Below are positions 11,400 through 23,884 of a DNA stretch of 64,000 nucleotides, piece after piece (the stretch's first letter is position 1; each line of letters begins with the position of its first letter). The notes under the pieces are model-generated. The model worked only from the letters and a program-made list of their open reading frames with translations, was not told the origin of the DNA and did no database searches. The translations under genes and the position numbers were made by a program. The DNA is from Hypoxylon rubiginosum (taxonomy: Eukaryota; Ascomycota; Sordariomycetes; Xylariales; Hypoxylaceae), in the NCBI GenBank assembly GCA_902806565.1, contig CADCXA010000055.1, forward strand, positions 620,001 to 684,000. Reading direction: 5' to 3'.

Positions 11400-12155
11400 A
11401 TGGACTTCCCCGAGAGCGAGGTTCCTTATGTCATCCGCTCCTTGACGCAGTCCACTCGCGAGGATCAACGGAGAGTCTTGGAGAAATACTTCTTACCGAA
11501 TGCCTACTTCATACACCCTTTCTGTCGTGTCCCGTCATTTGGTGACACACAAATCCCCTTCACGAACCGGACCGTCAACTCCCTCTGGTTTGTCTTCTTC
11601 ATATACCAGTGGTACCGTATCTTGAGCCCGAAAATCGAGCTTGATATTGACTCTGTGGGTAAGTCAACAGTCCAACTAAGCAGCTAGCCCTTATAGCATA
11701 TGCCATGCCTTCTCCCTGCTTACTTACCTATCTGCTTAGCCTTCGACAAGAAGCAGAATCTCTTATACGTCACCATCCACCAGACCTTTACGCTTTGGTT
11801 TGTGCCGTTCTCGCTATGGCAGTCCAATGTGAAGCTGGTCACGGTCCTGAACCTGGAGCACCTGCCCGTCCGTGACGACGGTAAGCCCGTCCTCGACTCA
11901 GATCTAGAGGATTCAAATGTCAAGAGCACCCTACATCGGAAGCAGTACTTCATCAAAGGCCAGGAGGACAACTACCAGGTCGAGGAGTTCCTCAAGTTCG
12001 TCGCGCCCTGGGGCGCCTCCGTGCTCTGGACTGTGTGGCAGCTCTGTGCGACGCTTGTCTGCGCGGTCGGCGTGGCATTGCTCCGCGTCCCCATTACCTT
12101 GATTCGGGAGAACGTGCTCGGATCAGACAGCCGGGCCATCAAGGCGAAGCAGTAG
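11400..12155 (+). CDS. SigF-like NTF2-like family membrane protein
   Basis: Member of the fungal SigF-like NTF2-like family; its biochemical role is unknown. Two exons, 11400-11658 and 11740-12155, are joined across an 81-nt intron (GTAAGT donor, TTAG acceptor), giving 224 residues. The opening PESEVPYVIRSLTQS and the segment SLWFVFFIYQWYRILSPKIELD fit the family. The C-terminal part has FVAPWGASVLWTVWQL and a hydrophobic stretch (LCATLVCAVGVALLRVPITL), suggesting membrane association. The frame ends at TAG (12153-12155) after AIKAKQ. The same frame remains open for another 245 codons beyond that stop, described separately, so a longer product by readthrough or alternative splicing cannot be excluded. 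Confidence 0.8.
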
Positions 12156-12890
12156 GGTACTTTGCGCGAGATAATTGCTGCGCGCGAACAGCCGTTAGAC
12201 ACTTACTGGACTCCGCCGCCCAGTGACGACAGCGCCACCGACGAAGCCACCAACGGAACTACTGACAGAACTATTGACAGAACCACTGATGAAACCACCG
12301 ACGAAGATAGCGAAGATGGAATAGACGAAGTGGTTTTCCCATCTCCACGGAAAGAAAAAGAGAAAGAGAGCATGCCTAGTCTTCTTAGTGACACCCCGGA
12401 GCCTTTTTTACCTCTAACTCCCAGCTCGACCTTTTTACCTTGTGTGAAGCGCAGCTGCTGCGAGTCTATTAAATCTTTAACCGATAACCCTGTGTCGGCA
12501 AGCCATTCCGAGCTCGTTGACATCGAAGACGTGCCGTTTTGCTTGAGCAAGGATTTCACTTTGACTCGGGGACAATACGCGAGTGGGCAATCATGGAAAC
12601 GGTCCTCGAAGTTGCCACATGAGTTATCACAACAGTTATCACAGCAGTTATCAAAGACGGCACCGCAGAAGTCGCCACAGATATCACCAGAGACGTTGCC
12701 GGATTGCAATAGCAGTAAAGCGAACCCGTTACCGCAGTCGCCTCCAAGGCCACCGCACGAGTCCGCACTTGAACGCCTCCGCGAGACTTGGGAGTTTGAA
12801 CGTAACGACACAGGGAAAGAAACGGGCGAAGATGCCAAGATCGTAACCGGCTTTGGCGTACCTAATATTGTGATATCGAAGGCGGACTAG
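12156..12890 (+). other. in-frame open extension downstream of NTF2-like stop
   Basis: Directly after the TAG of the NTF2-like gene the same frame runs open for 244 codons to a TAG at 12888-12890. The predicted tail is hydrophilic and low-complexity: an acidic Thr/Asp stretch (TDRTIDRTTDETTDEDSED), a Ser/Pro-rich middle, a LSQQLSQQLS repeat, and a more protein-like end (ALERLRETWEFERN). The first in-frame ATG is at 12372, so it could also be an independent small gene. It may instead be 3' UTR. A 42-nt segment 12114-12155 (GTGCTC...CAGTAG) begins with GT, ends with AG and is in phase; its removal would delete the stop, though it is short for an intron and its donor is weak. Confidence 0.4.
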
Positions 12891-14079
12891 TTTCTTATTT
12901 GGCATGGCGTTAGAACGGCAGTGCGTGAGAGCATATGAGTAGAAGGGATGTTTCTGCGACCCTTTGATTTTTTTTACGGCGTGGTTTGGCATGACAGCGG
13001 GTGTGTATGCGTATAAGGATACGTATAGATGGAGTTATTAGCGTTGTTAATCGAGAGAACAGGGCAGCATTATTGTATCTCGTGGGGTTTTCCATGGGAT
13101 TGTGATGTATTCTACTGCAGTGTGAAAATTTTTTTTTTTCGACTATTATCAGCGTGGTTAATCAAGCACATAACCAGATACTTTTCGTCGCGGAGTGCTC
13201 GAGGAGTCGACCTAGCTGACGAGAAACTGGTGTCAATGACTGCTGACTACAGGGATTTGAATCCCCTTGCGGTTGCGTACGGTCCTCGTTCACTTCATAC
13301 GGACCATCAAGTGTCACCCTCAATCAGAGATGTTTTCATTCGCCTGTCAGTTACAGAACCCCCAAATATCAAGGCTGGATATAGCAGGTAGCTATAGGAT
13401 CAACGCCCAACACTCCTCCGCAGCAATAAGAATAGGGGCAACGGCGGATTCCGGTTTGCCGAACCTGTCTCTAAGGACTTGGACGATGGGGTGCTCCGAA
13501 AAGGTTGGCTTAGGCAGTCCTACGCCTTGAAGTAGTATTCTTCTGCCAAAGGTGACGAGGAAAGGAGCGTGTATTAGGAAAGCTGTTTCGAAAGAAACGC
13601 CAGTCCGTTATCATGATGGAATCTAAACCAAAGCGACTTTTCCGTCAGTCGGTTCCAATGTCACTACCCACTCTCTAGGAGCAAAAGCTTTTTGTCTCCT
13701 TTTCTCTCACTTTTTTCTTCTTCTACATAGAAGTCGTCACATCATCGTATGGGTATTGGAACTTTATAAATACAGAAACAAGACCAAATAGCAACATGAA
13801 GGCGCCGTCCGTCTGCAGCGAAGAGTGCCCATCCGGCAAAGATTTGGAAACCAGGTTAGGAAAAAAAGAGATACGATCGTCATTTCTCCATTCCTCGTGC
13901 CTCGTTTCAACTGAGAGCTACATTATGTAGTATATAGCAAAATACACCCATAGTAGATATCAAACACCCGAATGCCCCTGGCATGGGTATAATTCGAAAT
14001 CATATCTGAGACGACGCCGTATGACACATAGGATTTATATTTTTTTCTCTTTCTTTCTTCCTTCCTTCCTTCCTTCCTT
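12891..14079. other. intergenic, 1.2 kb
   Basis: No credible gene is visible. The right end has a CTTC/CCTT microsatellite (about 14050-14080) next to the stop of the Zn2Cys6 regulator. Small open frames around 13030-13530 show no recognisable similarity. Confidence 0.45.
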
Positions 14080-14080
14080 T
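14050..14080. repeat. (CCTT)n microsatellite
   Basis: CTTT/CTTCC units run into five or more perfect TTCC copies immediately downstream of the regulator's stop codon, so they fall in its 3' UTR. Confidence 0.8.
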
Positions 14081-17000
14081 CAACCACCCCCCTGCTGCCC
14101 GCCGAAGAAAAAGCCGTCGAAAAGATCAACCTGCTGCCCGTCGCTGAAATCGTGATGCATCCCCTCCCACCCTAGGCCGAAGCCCATGTCCATTTGCAAA
14201 TCCGTATTGACCATGCCGTCTGCGTTCGGTTGGTCTTGAATACCCTGCAGGAAATCCATGCCCTGCAGATCCGAGTAGTTGATGGAAGCACTGGGGGTGA
14301 AATTTGATGCAGGCGACCTCAACATGTTGAAATTCGAGTTTCCGGCGTTTTGCTGGAACTGTTGCCCATGACTGGACTGTGGCGTTAAGCTGTTTACAGA
14401 CACTGGAGAGGCGCTGTGGGCGCCAGGAGAAGGCAGGAGTACAGGATCTATGGCCGAGTTATCAGGAAGCGAGGCAACGTCAGAAATGCTAGCTGTGCTA
14501 AGGGTCGATTGCGGCATAGAGCGCAGTATGGAATAACCGTCTTGTTCCGACTTAACACTAGGCATCGAGAGGCGGAACCCTCCAGCCTGCAGAGAGCCCA
14601 TCTGCGATGTTGTGTCAAGCGACGTATAACTTTCTTGGCCCGGTGTGGTATATGACGAGGTGGTCCGCGATCCGGCGTGGTCCAATGAGGCCCGTGAATG
14701 ATGGGTTTTGTGTCGGTTGGCCGTCGCCTCTCGCGCGTTGAGGTAATCGTTTCGTTCGTTGGCATTTCTTGCCGTACGCTTGTTCCGGTGTAACACCTGT
14801 CCAAACCCACCGGTGGAATTTGCCATTTTAATAGTTGCTTTTGCAGTTCGGTCAAAGGCATCCCGGCAGGCTTCAGCCGGCGGACACTTCTCGATAAGGT
14901 CGGTGAAAACCGACGTAGCTGCTAGTATCGTGAAATCAACCTCATCCATTGTCTAGAACCATGTTGTTAGCCGTGGATTTCTGTTTCTCGCATCTTCATT
15001 ACTTACAAGTCGGCTTCGCACTACGTGTGAGTGCCAAATAGCGTAGAGATAAGAGATTCCTGCCATGAAAAGGTGATGCGTAGCTAGATACGTATAGTTG
15101 ACGAGCCCCTTTACGTGTAGCTGTCTGTATAAACGCAAAATCTTCTGGCCTGCTTCGGCAACCTTGACGTATACCCTTTCCTCGTCTTCTCGGGATTCGG
15201 CGGCATATATGGATGGACTATTTACCTCTTTCGAGGTATTATATTCGCCTTCAAACATGGCTGGCACGCTTAGGCTCTGTCGATAGAGCATGATAATAGC
15301 CTGCCAATAGTTTAGCTCCAGAAATTCTGGAGAAAATGCAACGCCAGAATCTTGTTTGCTGGGTGCCGAGTTCTTCCAATCGTATAATCGCGTGTCGATA
15401 TTCCTTCGCCAGTTTCTGAACGAGTCGAATTTCTGTAAGAAAGGTGACGGGAGTTGGGTGTGCATATACTCGTTCCTGTTATTTTGGCCATTAAATCTCG
15501 CCATCTGTGTCTGCTGGTACTGCAGGACTTGCAGAATCTCGGACTGTAGCAACCGAAGGCGGAAGTAATGTTTCGCCACGATCTTGTACGTGGGCTCGCC
15601 CTCTACCGGTCGCCCACTGAAGCCAGCACTGGTAATATATCGATCGTCTAATAAGGAGGGGAATTCGGTTGTGATCACTTGATCCGACACGCCGAACGGT
15701 CGTCCTACGCACGTACTAACAAGCCTGTCGAAAGAATACGTGCACCACCAAAGCCGTCGTCTAAGGTCGCGAACATACTCCCGCCTGCCTCTCTCGCGTA
15801 GATAGGCCTCTCGTGATTTTTCAGTTGCTTCATCGCCGTCAGGTTTCTTGGAGGACTGGCCAAGGTCAAAGTCGACATCTTTGCCATCTTCGTAATGAAG
15901 ACCCAAGTCGACCGCTAATCTTACTGCGACACCAACAATGTACCTGGTTTCAGTATTAGCGACTAGCTCCCCTCACCGCCAAGATAAATATAAATATAGA
16001 AAGAGATCAGTGTCATACCATAGTCCAGGCGGAACCGGCCGAAGCAGGGCAAAGTTTGCCAGTAGCAATACGGCCTGAAGTTCTTCTAACCCGCCACCGC
16101 TATTACTCAAGCAGGCTTCCAAGTGAACAACCGCACTCGCGTGATATTCCTCGGGCTGTGCCTGTTTCTTCTCTTCGCCCGACACTCGAGCGGATGTCGT
16201 CTGGGCGTCCATGATGATCCCCCCACCGATCGCATACACCATATTTAACATATAAAGCTCTCTCGGCCCTCGCACTCTATTTTCATCGGCGTACGCTCGC
16301 TCAAACATCTGCATAAAGTCACCTCGGTGAAGGACGGGTATCTGGGGGTTCGCGTGTTCGAAGAATAAGTCTACCAGTTTTATGGCTAAATCCTTGGGAG
16401 GGAACTCGGCTGGTCTGATAGTCGGGCGAGTATGGAGGCCAAAGAAGGAATCGCGCATCGACGTGCCCGCTGCGATGCCTCCATTTCCGGCAATTGGCTT
16501 ATAGGGCCGCACTCCAGTCTTATCGGAGCTCGACTTTTGGTCTCCGACAGATGACTGAACAGCGGCAAATACAACACGCGCGAACGATATTCCGTTAGCA
16601 GATCCTAAATGTCTCTGCCCGCCACTTCCGCCATGTCTTACGACCTTGGTAGACTTTTCCGTCTCATCGTTATTCTTATGAGGTTTCGAAATGCTCGAAG
16701 CATCCGCAATCTTGGTCACGGCCGAGGGCGCGCCATCTGTAGGTGACCTCACAAGACCGCCGTCGGTCCCAGGTCGGGAGCAATATTCAAGATTGTCAGC
16801 AGGTGGGAAATTGATGTTGTTGCGACGAAGTATAGCTTCTAATTGATCGACCCGAGTTTCCAGATAAAATACATAGCTAAGGAGGGTATTAGTCAGGCAA
16901 ATCCATAGGCGAGAACGACGCCTCATATGTACAAGATGTACAAGACTCGACGGGAAACTGACCTGCGCGGTATCTCTCTTTTGGTTATGGGATCATAACC

Positions 17001-17297
17001 TACACAGGCGACCCTAGCCTTCTCGCAACTGGCGCAGCTGGGCAATTTCTGGTCACACCTATTCTTGCGCAACCGACACCGGTTACATGCGCTAACATTT
17101 CGGAAGCTGCTCGACTGTCCGATTTTGGAGCTTGGGCCAGCGCCGTCATGCAACGATGGTTCGGTAGGAGAGGTGGGACCACCGTTGACGGACGATGGCG
17201 AGTCCTTCTCGGGAGACGAGGCGCGTTGACGTTTCGAGGGATGCAGATCCGGGGACGGCGGTGAGTGCGGAGGCATGATTTCCGAGCTCAAATCCAT
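14080..17297 (-). CDS. Zn2Cys6 fungal-specific transcription factor
   Basis: Nuclear DNA-binding regulator. Four exons, 17297-16963, 16876-16019, 15943-15007 and 14952-14080, with introns of 86, 75 and 54 nt, give 1000 residues. The zinc cluster is C71-x2-C74-x6-C81-x6-C88-x2-C91-x6-C98, followed across the first junction by the PRSYVFYLETRVDQLEAIL dimerisation coiled coil. That PRSYV linker resembles PPR1-type regulators (pyrimidine/purine utilisation), which is suggestive only. The middle holds a fungal_trans domain (GLWYIVGVAVRLAVDLGLHY across junction 2). The third junction restores VVRSRL-TMDEVDFTILAATS. The C-terminus is Gln/Asn/Ser-rich, as in activation domains. The target pathway is unknown; no obvious target cluster adjoins, although an MFS gene lies about 5 kb upstream. 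Confidence 0.88.
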
Positions 17298-19538
17298 CTG
17301 CAAGGCAATATCTCGCTCGTCGCCGAGGTCTTTGTGATTACCAGCCCGGCCGAGTAGGTCCCCACAGAGAAGTGGGAATGGATTTAAGGTCGAGTTACGC
17401 CAACCAGGGCAATTTGCGGTGTCCGGTGTCCTCGGCTGCTGAGTGTGGGCTAGGCGGCTACTCGTTAGGAACCAGATATCCCCCGCTCCATTTCCGAGCT
17501 CGAACTTGCGCGTTGCGTGAAATAATCAAGTGCACTGGAGCTCGGCGACACGAAGAAAAAAAAACACACAGGGTGGCGGGTCGGAACCGACCGACAAGGA
17601 AGCTTGTAATTTTATATATCGTCTACCAGACCTGAGACAACGCGTGGCTAGTCAGCTTCATAGAAGCGCGGGCTTGGGTCGCAAGGCTTGAAGAGGCTGA
17701 GAAAAATTCTCGAAGGCGAAAGCTCTGAAGAGCGGACTTCGGCGGGTGGGATGGGTGGGATGAGCGGAGGGAGAGCCCTGCATGCGGGTTGGTGTGTAGC
17801 TGGCTTGGTGCTTGGTGTAGCTGTGTATGTAGCTGTGTAGCTGTGTATGTAGCTGTGTAGCTGTGTATGTAGCTGTGTAGCTGTGTATGTAGCTGTGTAG
17901 CTGTGTAGCTGGCTGGCTGGGCAGCTGGGGGGAGGAGGTATTCTGTAAGCTGTAAGCTGTAAGTTGTTATTGGAGTTGTATTGTACCGCGGATCTATTAG
18001 ATATTTCCTCGTGCTGACGGGTATTCGGCTTCGCCTTGATGCAACTTATGCACCCACGACGTCACCGACGAGATTGGTGCTGATTGCGCAAAAAGCAACA
18101 CCAAATACTTTCGAGCAATTGAGAGCTTTGTTGGGGGGGTTACCTCGTTGGTTATCTCTATCTTCAAAACGAGATTGGGGGTTTTTTTAGGGGTCCTTTT
18201 TTTTTCTTTTTCTTTTTTCCGTACCTAGTTGATTTTTACTGATAAGCAAGTAGATGGGATTTGATAGAATTCCGAGGCACTAACGAACAATTCGGTGCAA
18301 CTTAGCTCACCGTAGGCTCTCTAGGCTCTCTAGGCTGCTATAAACCCCTTGCTAGAGTCAAGTTGTAGGGGATTTTAGGGGATTTTTAGATATGTCTTGG
18401 GATTTCTACAACCCCCACAGACTCCACATCTCTGTTCCACAGGCCCGCCGTGCCTCGTCTCAACTTCCAGAAGCGAGCTAGGCTGAACTTCCCGTCCAAT
18501 AAGCTCTTCACCGATATTCCCAGAACTGGTGGACCTCGCAGATCATCCCGACCCCGAGCTTATCGTCCGGGTACTTGCCCTATACTTGAATCTATCAGGA
18601 ATATTCACCTATCAGAGCGGGTGCTTTAACCCCGCATTTTACTACCCAACCAACAATCTCTCCCGTCTCAAGTCTCAATCCTTTTTCGGACGGTGTTTGC
18701 TGTCGTCGTCGTCGTCTTATCGTCTATGGTAGTGTTGGCCCGAGGCTGTGTTAACCTTTATGAACTCCTACGTCAAGGGATCGTCATGATGACTCGTTCG
18801 TACAGTTCAAGCCATAAACTAAACGACCAAGAAAGCGTACAGACGTCTTCAACTTCCAATAGGATGATTACCCTTATACCCTTATGTAGTACGTACGTGC
18901 TACGACATGAGCCTTCGGAATTTCGAAGGAGAAGCATCTAGACCGCGTAGACCGCAGATGCAGTGCCGTGGAGCGAGCATCAGCCCATCTCTCAATACAT
19001 GTCCTGCTCGAGTATAACCGAATAAACATAAATATGCATCGCAGGTTTGTTCCAACTTCCAAGGTGGTAATCTAACACAACCTTACAAACAGGTCAGACC
19101 TGAGAAGGTATATCCCAGTCTTCTTTATCAAGGTATCAACATACAGAACCTGCAAGTTCATACATCAGGAGGTTGTTGTTACTTCAACTATACCACCAAG
19201 ATACAATGAAGGTCTATAGTCGACCTTTCCTCGTACAACCTCCTAAGGTTGCTGCTGGTCCGTACCTTACACGAGCGATTTGAACGTTTGAGAAGGCGTA
19301 CGAGAAAATGGGTTTAACCTGACTTCTGCTTCGTTTAACTGTAACTACATATCTTGATACCACCTCATACAACATCGAAAGAAATCATTACGATCCCATT
19401 CAAAGTACATATAAGTATCTATCATCTCTTCCCTTCTCATAACTACTCCTACTCCCCCTACGCGTAGGACTCTGTCCCGTCACTTTTCCGTCCTGACGAA
19501 ACTCACCGCTGGCCTTGAGACGGCAACCCTTCGTAACA
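17298..19538. other. intergenic, 2.2 kb, with minisatellite
   Basis: Upstream region of the Zn2Cys6 gene (minus) and of the small plus-strand gene at 19539. No coding region is supported. It holds a 20-bp minisatellite (17815-17917), short direct repeats (TAGGCTCTC near 18313-18330) and a T-rich tract (18183-18216). Such length suits a regulator gene with a complex promoter, but no specific sites can be named. Confidence 0.45.
17815..17917. repeat. 20-bp minisatellite (AGCTGTGTATGTAGCTGTGT)n
   Basis: About five tandem copies of a 20-bp unit, itself made of 12- and 8-bp halves sharing AGCTGTGT, are followed by AGCTGGCTGG decay. It lies 520-620 bp upstream of the regulator's ATG. Each unit contains AGCT palindromes. 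Confidence 0.85.
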
Positions 19539-20175
19539 ATGTATTCGGTCCCCATCAATTACAGCACTTGCCTGCCGCCGACGTTCCTTTATGCTCCACC
19601 GAGATTTCCGTTCTCCTCACGCGAATACTCTTCGTATCCCGGCGCCGCCATGGCAGCAGATCGGAACCGCAACCAGTCGTGCGGCCATTCGACGCGAGAC
19701 AAGCGGCTAGCCCGCCGCGTGCTGTCGAACGAGCAGAGGCAGTACCTGGTCGAGTCGTGGGGCGACATCGTGGCCAACGTCCCCGGAAAGGACGCCACGG
19801 CCGAAAACGTCCGGACCTGGCTGCTGATGGTGCTCCACCGCCGGTCCCACCCGGACCCCGAACGCATCATGGACAGGCTGCGTTGGTCCGGCCGCGACTT
19901 GCACCGCGCCTCGTACCTCGCCACGAGGCACCGCCTGCGGGCCGAAGCTGACGGGATCATCATCGCGCATGATATCCACGATGCTGTGAAAGTAGGTTCC
20001 CTTTTCTTTTCCTTTTTCTTATTTTTCTTTTACTCAGTACCCACAATCCGGGTCCCAGAGTACCCAAAGTAAAGTGTCACTTGTGATGTGGAGTCGCGGC
20101 TAACAGTAACCCCAGCAATCGCGGAAAAGGACAAAGCTGCAGAAGAAAGGCTCCAAATCCAGAAGGTTACGTTAG
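19539..20175 (+). CDS. uncharacterised small GC-rich gene
   Basis: The core exon 19539-19991 encodes 151 residues with strongly G/C third positions, unlike flanking DNA, and a coherent sequence (LSNEQRQYLVESWGDIVANV, then ENVRTWLLMVLHRRSHPDPE and RHRLRAEADGIIIAHDIHDAV). I do not recognise the family; the fold looks mainly helical. The 3' end is uncertain. A GTAGGT donor at 19992 is followed by a T-rich tract. One acceptor is at 20037 (stop 20103). A better one is at 20115, preceded by CTAAC, giving a short Lys/Arg-rich end and a stop at 20173-20175. Unspliced reading would stop at 20072. An in-frame alternative ATG (MAADRNRN) lies at 19650. Moderate confidence that it is a gene, low for its ends. 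Confidence 0.5.
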
Positions 20176-21916
20176 ATGGACGGAGGCAAAAAAAAATCTG
20201 CGCAGAGTTGAGGATGAGACGGTCAAGTCAAGTAAGCGGGACTCGATCGTTACCTAGGGAGAAGACCTCGTGTCGAGTATGCCGGGGGAACTTGATTTCC
20301 GTGCTGGATCATTACCCTGTTCTAAGAAGATTGTCCTAGAGAACCTTTTCCTTTGACGTCCCGGACCTACGCCCCATGTGCATGTATAGTGAAGCAGGGG
20401 CATTGATCTCGATCGTAAAGTAAGTATGAGCGTTTAATAAGATACTCGAAGTGTGACAAGATCTCGTGTTACTACGTAGGGTCTGTTCTCTATCCTGACT
20501 GGTAGGACTGGGTATCCAGACTCGTGCTTCCGCCCGAGCTAACCAAGGAACCCAACTGCGGTTCCGCATCGCAACGTGACTACTAAGATTCTTTCCTATC
20601 TGGAATATTGAATGGTTCACCAGTCGGGTTGCCGTCCGGAGATTAGGCGCAGGGGCTTTCGTTCTGTCAATTATATGCTGAGACACATAAAAAAACCATG
20701 CCAGGCAGGCAGAGTATGCCAAGCTTGGATCTCGCGACTATAAATCCAGCGAGGCATAGAAACGGTGAGTTGCAATTGGCTGGTATAGGGAGCCTGTTGA
20801 GTCTTTTTGGTCTTGTGGACCTTGTGTTGGTTGAGTTGGGTCCCGAGTAGCAAAAAGAAAGAAAAAATTTATTTGCACCGAGTTATTGCTACCAATCTAG
20901 CCACTCGCGATCTACCAGTTGAATGACACTGATCTACGGTAGTAGTCGCCGCATCCTATTTCGAACTACGCTCATATACGGGGCCATACTCTCATAAAAT
21001 CTAGTTGGCAAATCTGTGTGATCATTAAATACGACGGAAACGTGCCCGCGTCCCCAGACTTCTTGGAGACCGCATATAGTCTCCGTACAACCACGGACAT
21101 GATCAATCGAGAGTTCCGCATACTAGTAAAATACAGAAGGAGATGCCGGTAAAAAAAATATGTTTCATTACTTGCTGCGACCGGCTCCGTCTTCCCAAGA
21201 CGCCTACGTTCTCCTAGTATCCGTCTACCCAAACGCTCTCGTGTACTTTTTCCCAACCCCCCCCCCAAAACGAATAGAACTCCATCTGCGACTTGCCCGA
21301 ATAGTAATACTCCACAAGAGATATATAATGTTGAAAAAGAATATCTTCCCAACGCCCTGAGCCCCCCCTTTTTGGCGAAAAATGCAGACCTAGTTCAAAG
21401 AAATAAGTATAAAAAAAGGAAGAAAAAAAGCAATAAAACCCGTCGGTAGTCTCCCGAGGTCACTCTATGCCCAAAGTGACAGCGTCTTCCAAGTACACGT
21501 CCTCGCTCGCTTTTTACAGACAGTAACTCCTTTGCCCCTTATGGTTTCCCGAAAACCCCTGGTTTTGTGGTCATTGTACAGAGGTGGTATCGCAGCAATC
21601 AAATCCCTTTCCGTGGAACAGGGATAAAAAAGGAAAAAAGAAATATCTAGTCGCCCAAACCGAGTCTATGTAGTAAGTAGAATAACTTTTTTGTTTCCCC
21701 AACCAGATATGTGTGAGTGTGTTGTGTAAATGACGAGAGAGGCTAAGACGATTCGAGAAAAAGAGTCGAAAAAGACGAGGCATTTCCGGCGCCGAGAAAG
21801 AAACAAGTCATTAAACGTCGTAGCCCGAACATTCCAAGGTTCCCGCTTGCACCCGGAATCCCGCTGAGAATGATAACGACCTTGGAAAACAAGCCAGGAG
21901 CGAGCTGTGGCTCGTT
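20176..21916. other. intergenic, 1.7 kb
   Basis: Nothing coding can be supported. It contains A-rich tracts (21405-21437) and C runs (21260-21270, 21361-21368). The right end is the 3' flank of the MFS gene at 21917. Confidence 0.45.
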
Positions 21917-23884
21917 CTACGCCTCTGATCCAGACGGAACTGCTCGGCCGGTAACCTGCGTCGATTCTGGCTGACCCGCTTCCGCGTCGTTCGTGGGGAC
22001 CGTGGCTACCGTGCTGTCTGTATGGCCCTGCGGTTCTTGGATCTGGAGACCGACAACCGCGCCACCGATTGCCACGAAGGCGCTACACCACCACGCGAGG
22101 CCCGAGTAACCCGACTGCAGGCCGATCGTGTAGAGGATGCCGGAGATCGTCGGACCAAAAGCACGGCATAGACTGGCTGTTGAAGCCGCAACGCCGTTGA
22201 TGGTGCCAAGGGCCAGGTGGCTCGGAGCCGAATCTGCGGTCAGGATGGCGTTGCTGGGATATGCCATGCTCGCAAACGTGCACTTCCAAACCAGTACCAT
22301 TCCGACGCCCATCATACGATACTTTTCTGGCAGCAGCACGAGATACGGCGTGATCAAGTAGAGCATGAAATAGACGACGACCAAGAAGCGGAATAGGCGG
22401 CGAGCACCGAAGCGCTTCAGAACCGGCGGAATCAGGAACATGTTGATAAGCAGCTGGTAGGCTCCCTGAGCACTTAGTATGATACCGATCGTTTTGCTGT
22501 CAAGCCCGAAACCGTCGACAAACTTGAAGGGCAGCGAAATCGGTCTCGGTTGATTTGGCGGTGCAGTGCTCAAGAACACGGGAAACAACTGATCGAACGT
22601 CATTGTATGACTTTGCGGCCAAGTTAGTAAGAACGAATCACTCGATAGCGCAAAGAGGGCGACCTACAAAGCCAGAATGCCGAACGAGACAATGTTTAGT
22701 ACTACCGGCCGAGTAAAGATCCCAGAGATCCCCAGGTTCGAACTTTCACGCCCATCTTCCAGATCTAGCGCATCCCACGAGACTGACGCAACGGAGGCCG
22801 ATCTGAGCCGTGGTGAGCTTTCAGGGGAGTTCTCGTTCGTCCGGTACCCGGGTAACTGCTCATCGTGGTCAATAAGCGGCTGCGCTTCCATCTCGGCCAG
22901 TTTCGTCTTCTCGTCTCGCGACTCGGCGCATTTTCGAAAGATCGGCAAGCCCGAGAGGATCCAATTTCCCAACTTCAGCCCTCGATCCGGCTTCGTCTTC
23001 TTCTCGGCGTGCGTCTCCTCGAGAAACAGGATTCCGTTGATAACACCGATGAGCACGATGAAGGCGCTGAAAAGATTAGGAAGGAGATAGGGATATCTAT
23101 CCCAGATGGTGCCAGGAGGAAAAACGCTCGGGTAGCTGATGCATGGCCGAGCGAGCGCGCCACCGATCATGGGACCGATGATCGACCCCAGACACCACAC
23201 GACTGGCATAATGGTATAGGCCCGGGCTATATCATAGTTAGGTAACAGATCCGGAGTATCCAGCGGCAATCAAACTTACGCTGGTGTTCCTTGGCAGTCA
23301 CCAATTCCGCCACCGTGGTTTGAAGAACGCCCATATTTCTAACGCAACGTTAACGAATAATTCAGAGACAGGTCGGAAGTGGCGCCATACCCATTCAGCA
23401 GCCCTCCCACTGCTCTGGCCATAAGCGCAACTGTTAGATTAGGCGCGAAACCAAATATCAAAACGCTGATCGCGGTACCGATAAGACCTGTAAGCAAGAC
23501 TGGCTTTCTTCCAACTTTGTCACTAAGTCGTCCCCATAGCAGACCCGTCGAGAACTCGGCAAAGGTGAAGGCCGAAGTGACCATGCCCGCGTAAAACGAG
23601 ATTTTGTTCTTGTCCTCGGTGATGTGAAAATCCTCAATCATGAAGTAGATATATGGGAAGATGCCCATAAATGCGATTGGCTCGCATATTCGACAGATTG
23701 CTAATTTGGCAGCACATCAGCTCCAAGTCCACATTTAGATAGTTCTTGCCAGAGCAACGCAAGAATAGATACTGCCATATGTCATACCTAGAACTAGCAT
23801 CTGCCGTTTCGGAAACGGTGGCAGAGTGCCACTACGGCTACTCGCCGTAGGACGAGTGGCCTTCATAGATGAGCTGTGCCTCAT
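21917..23884 (-). CDS. MFS transporter, ZIFL/TetA-like (DHA1) group
   Basis: Predicted proton-coupled major facilitator. Five exons, 23884-23788, 23700-23391, 23338-23280, 23226-22668 and 22610-21917, with introns of 87, 52, 53 and 57 nt, give 572 residues. The first loop motif A is present in GRLSDKVGRKP (about residues 89-99). RAVGGLLNG, the spliced HQPRAYTIMPVVWCLGSIIGP and the FHTMTFDQLFPVF segment in the second half are hallmarks of the fungal zinc-induced-facilitator-like/YCR023C-type group. A long cytosolic loop between TM6 and TM7 (KKTKPDRGLKLGN onward) is Ser/Glu-rich. The substrate is unknown. A related gene lies at 61.7-63.5 kb with the same intron position before PRAYxxMP. Confidence 0.9.

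Noticed and set aside
12203..12838. Minus-strand 211-codon frame opposite the NTF2-like extension
   Set aside because: The product is Ser/Val/Cys repeats mirroring the plus-strand low-complexity sequence, and there is no domain. It is kept only as a caution against the plus-strand reading.
13245..13275. GGGATTTGAATCCC, resembling a tRNA T-arm on the minus strand
   Set aside because: No matching acceptor stem, anticodon arm or D-arm can be folded around it by eye.
14080..23884. Secondary-metabolite cluster built on the regulator and MFS genes
   Set aside because: There is no backbone enzyme (PKS, NRPS, terpene cyclase) or tailoring set nearby; the monooxygenase lies more than 22 kb away among housekeeping genes.
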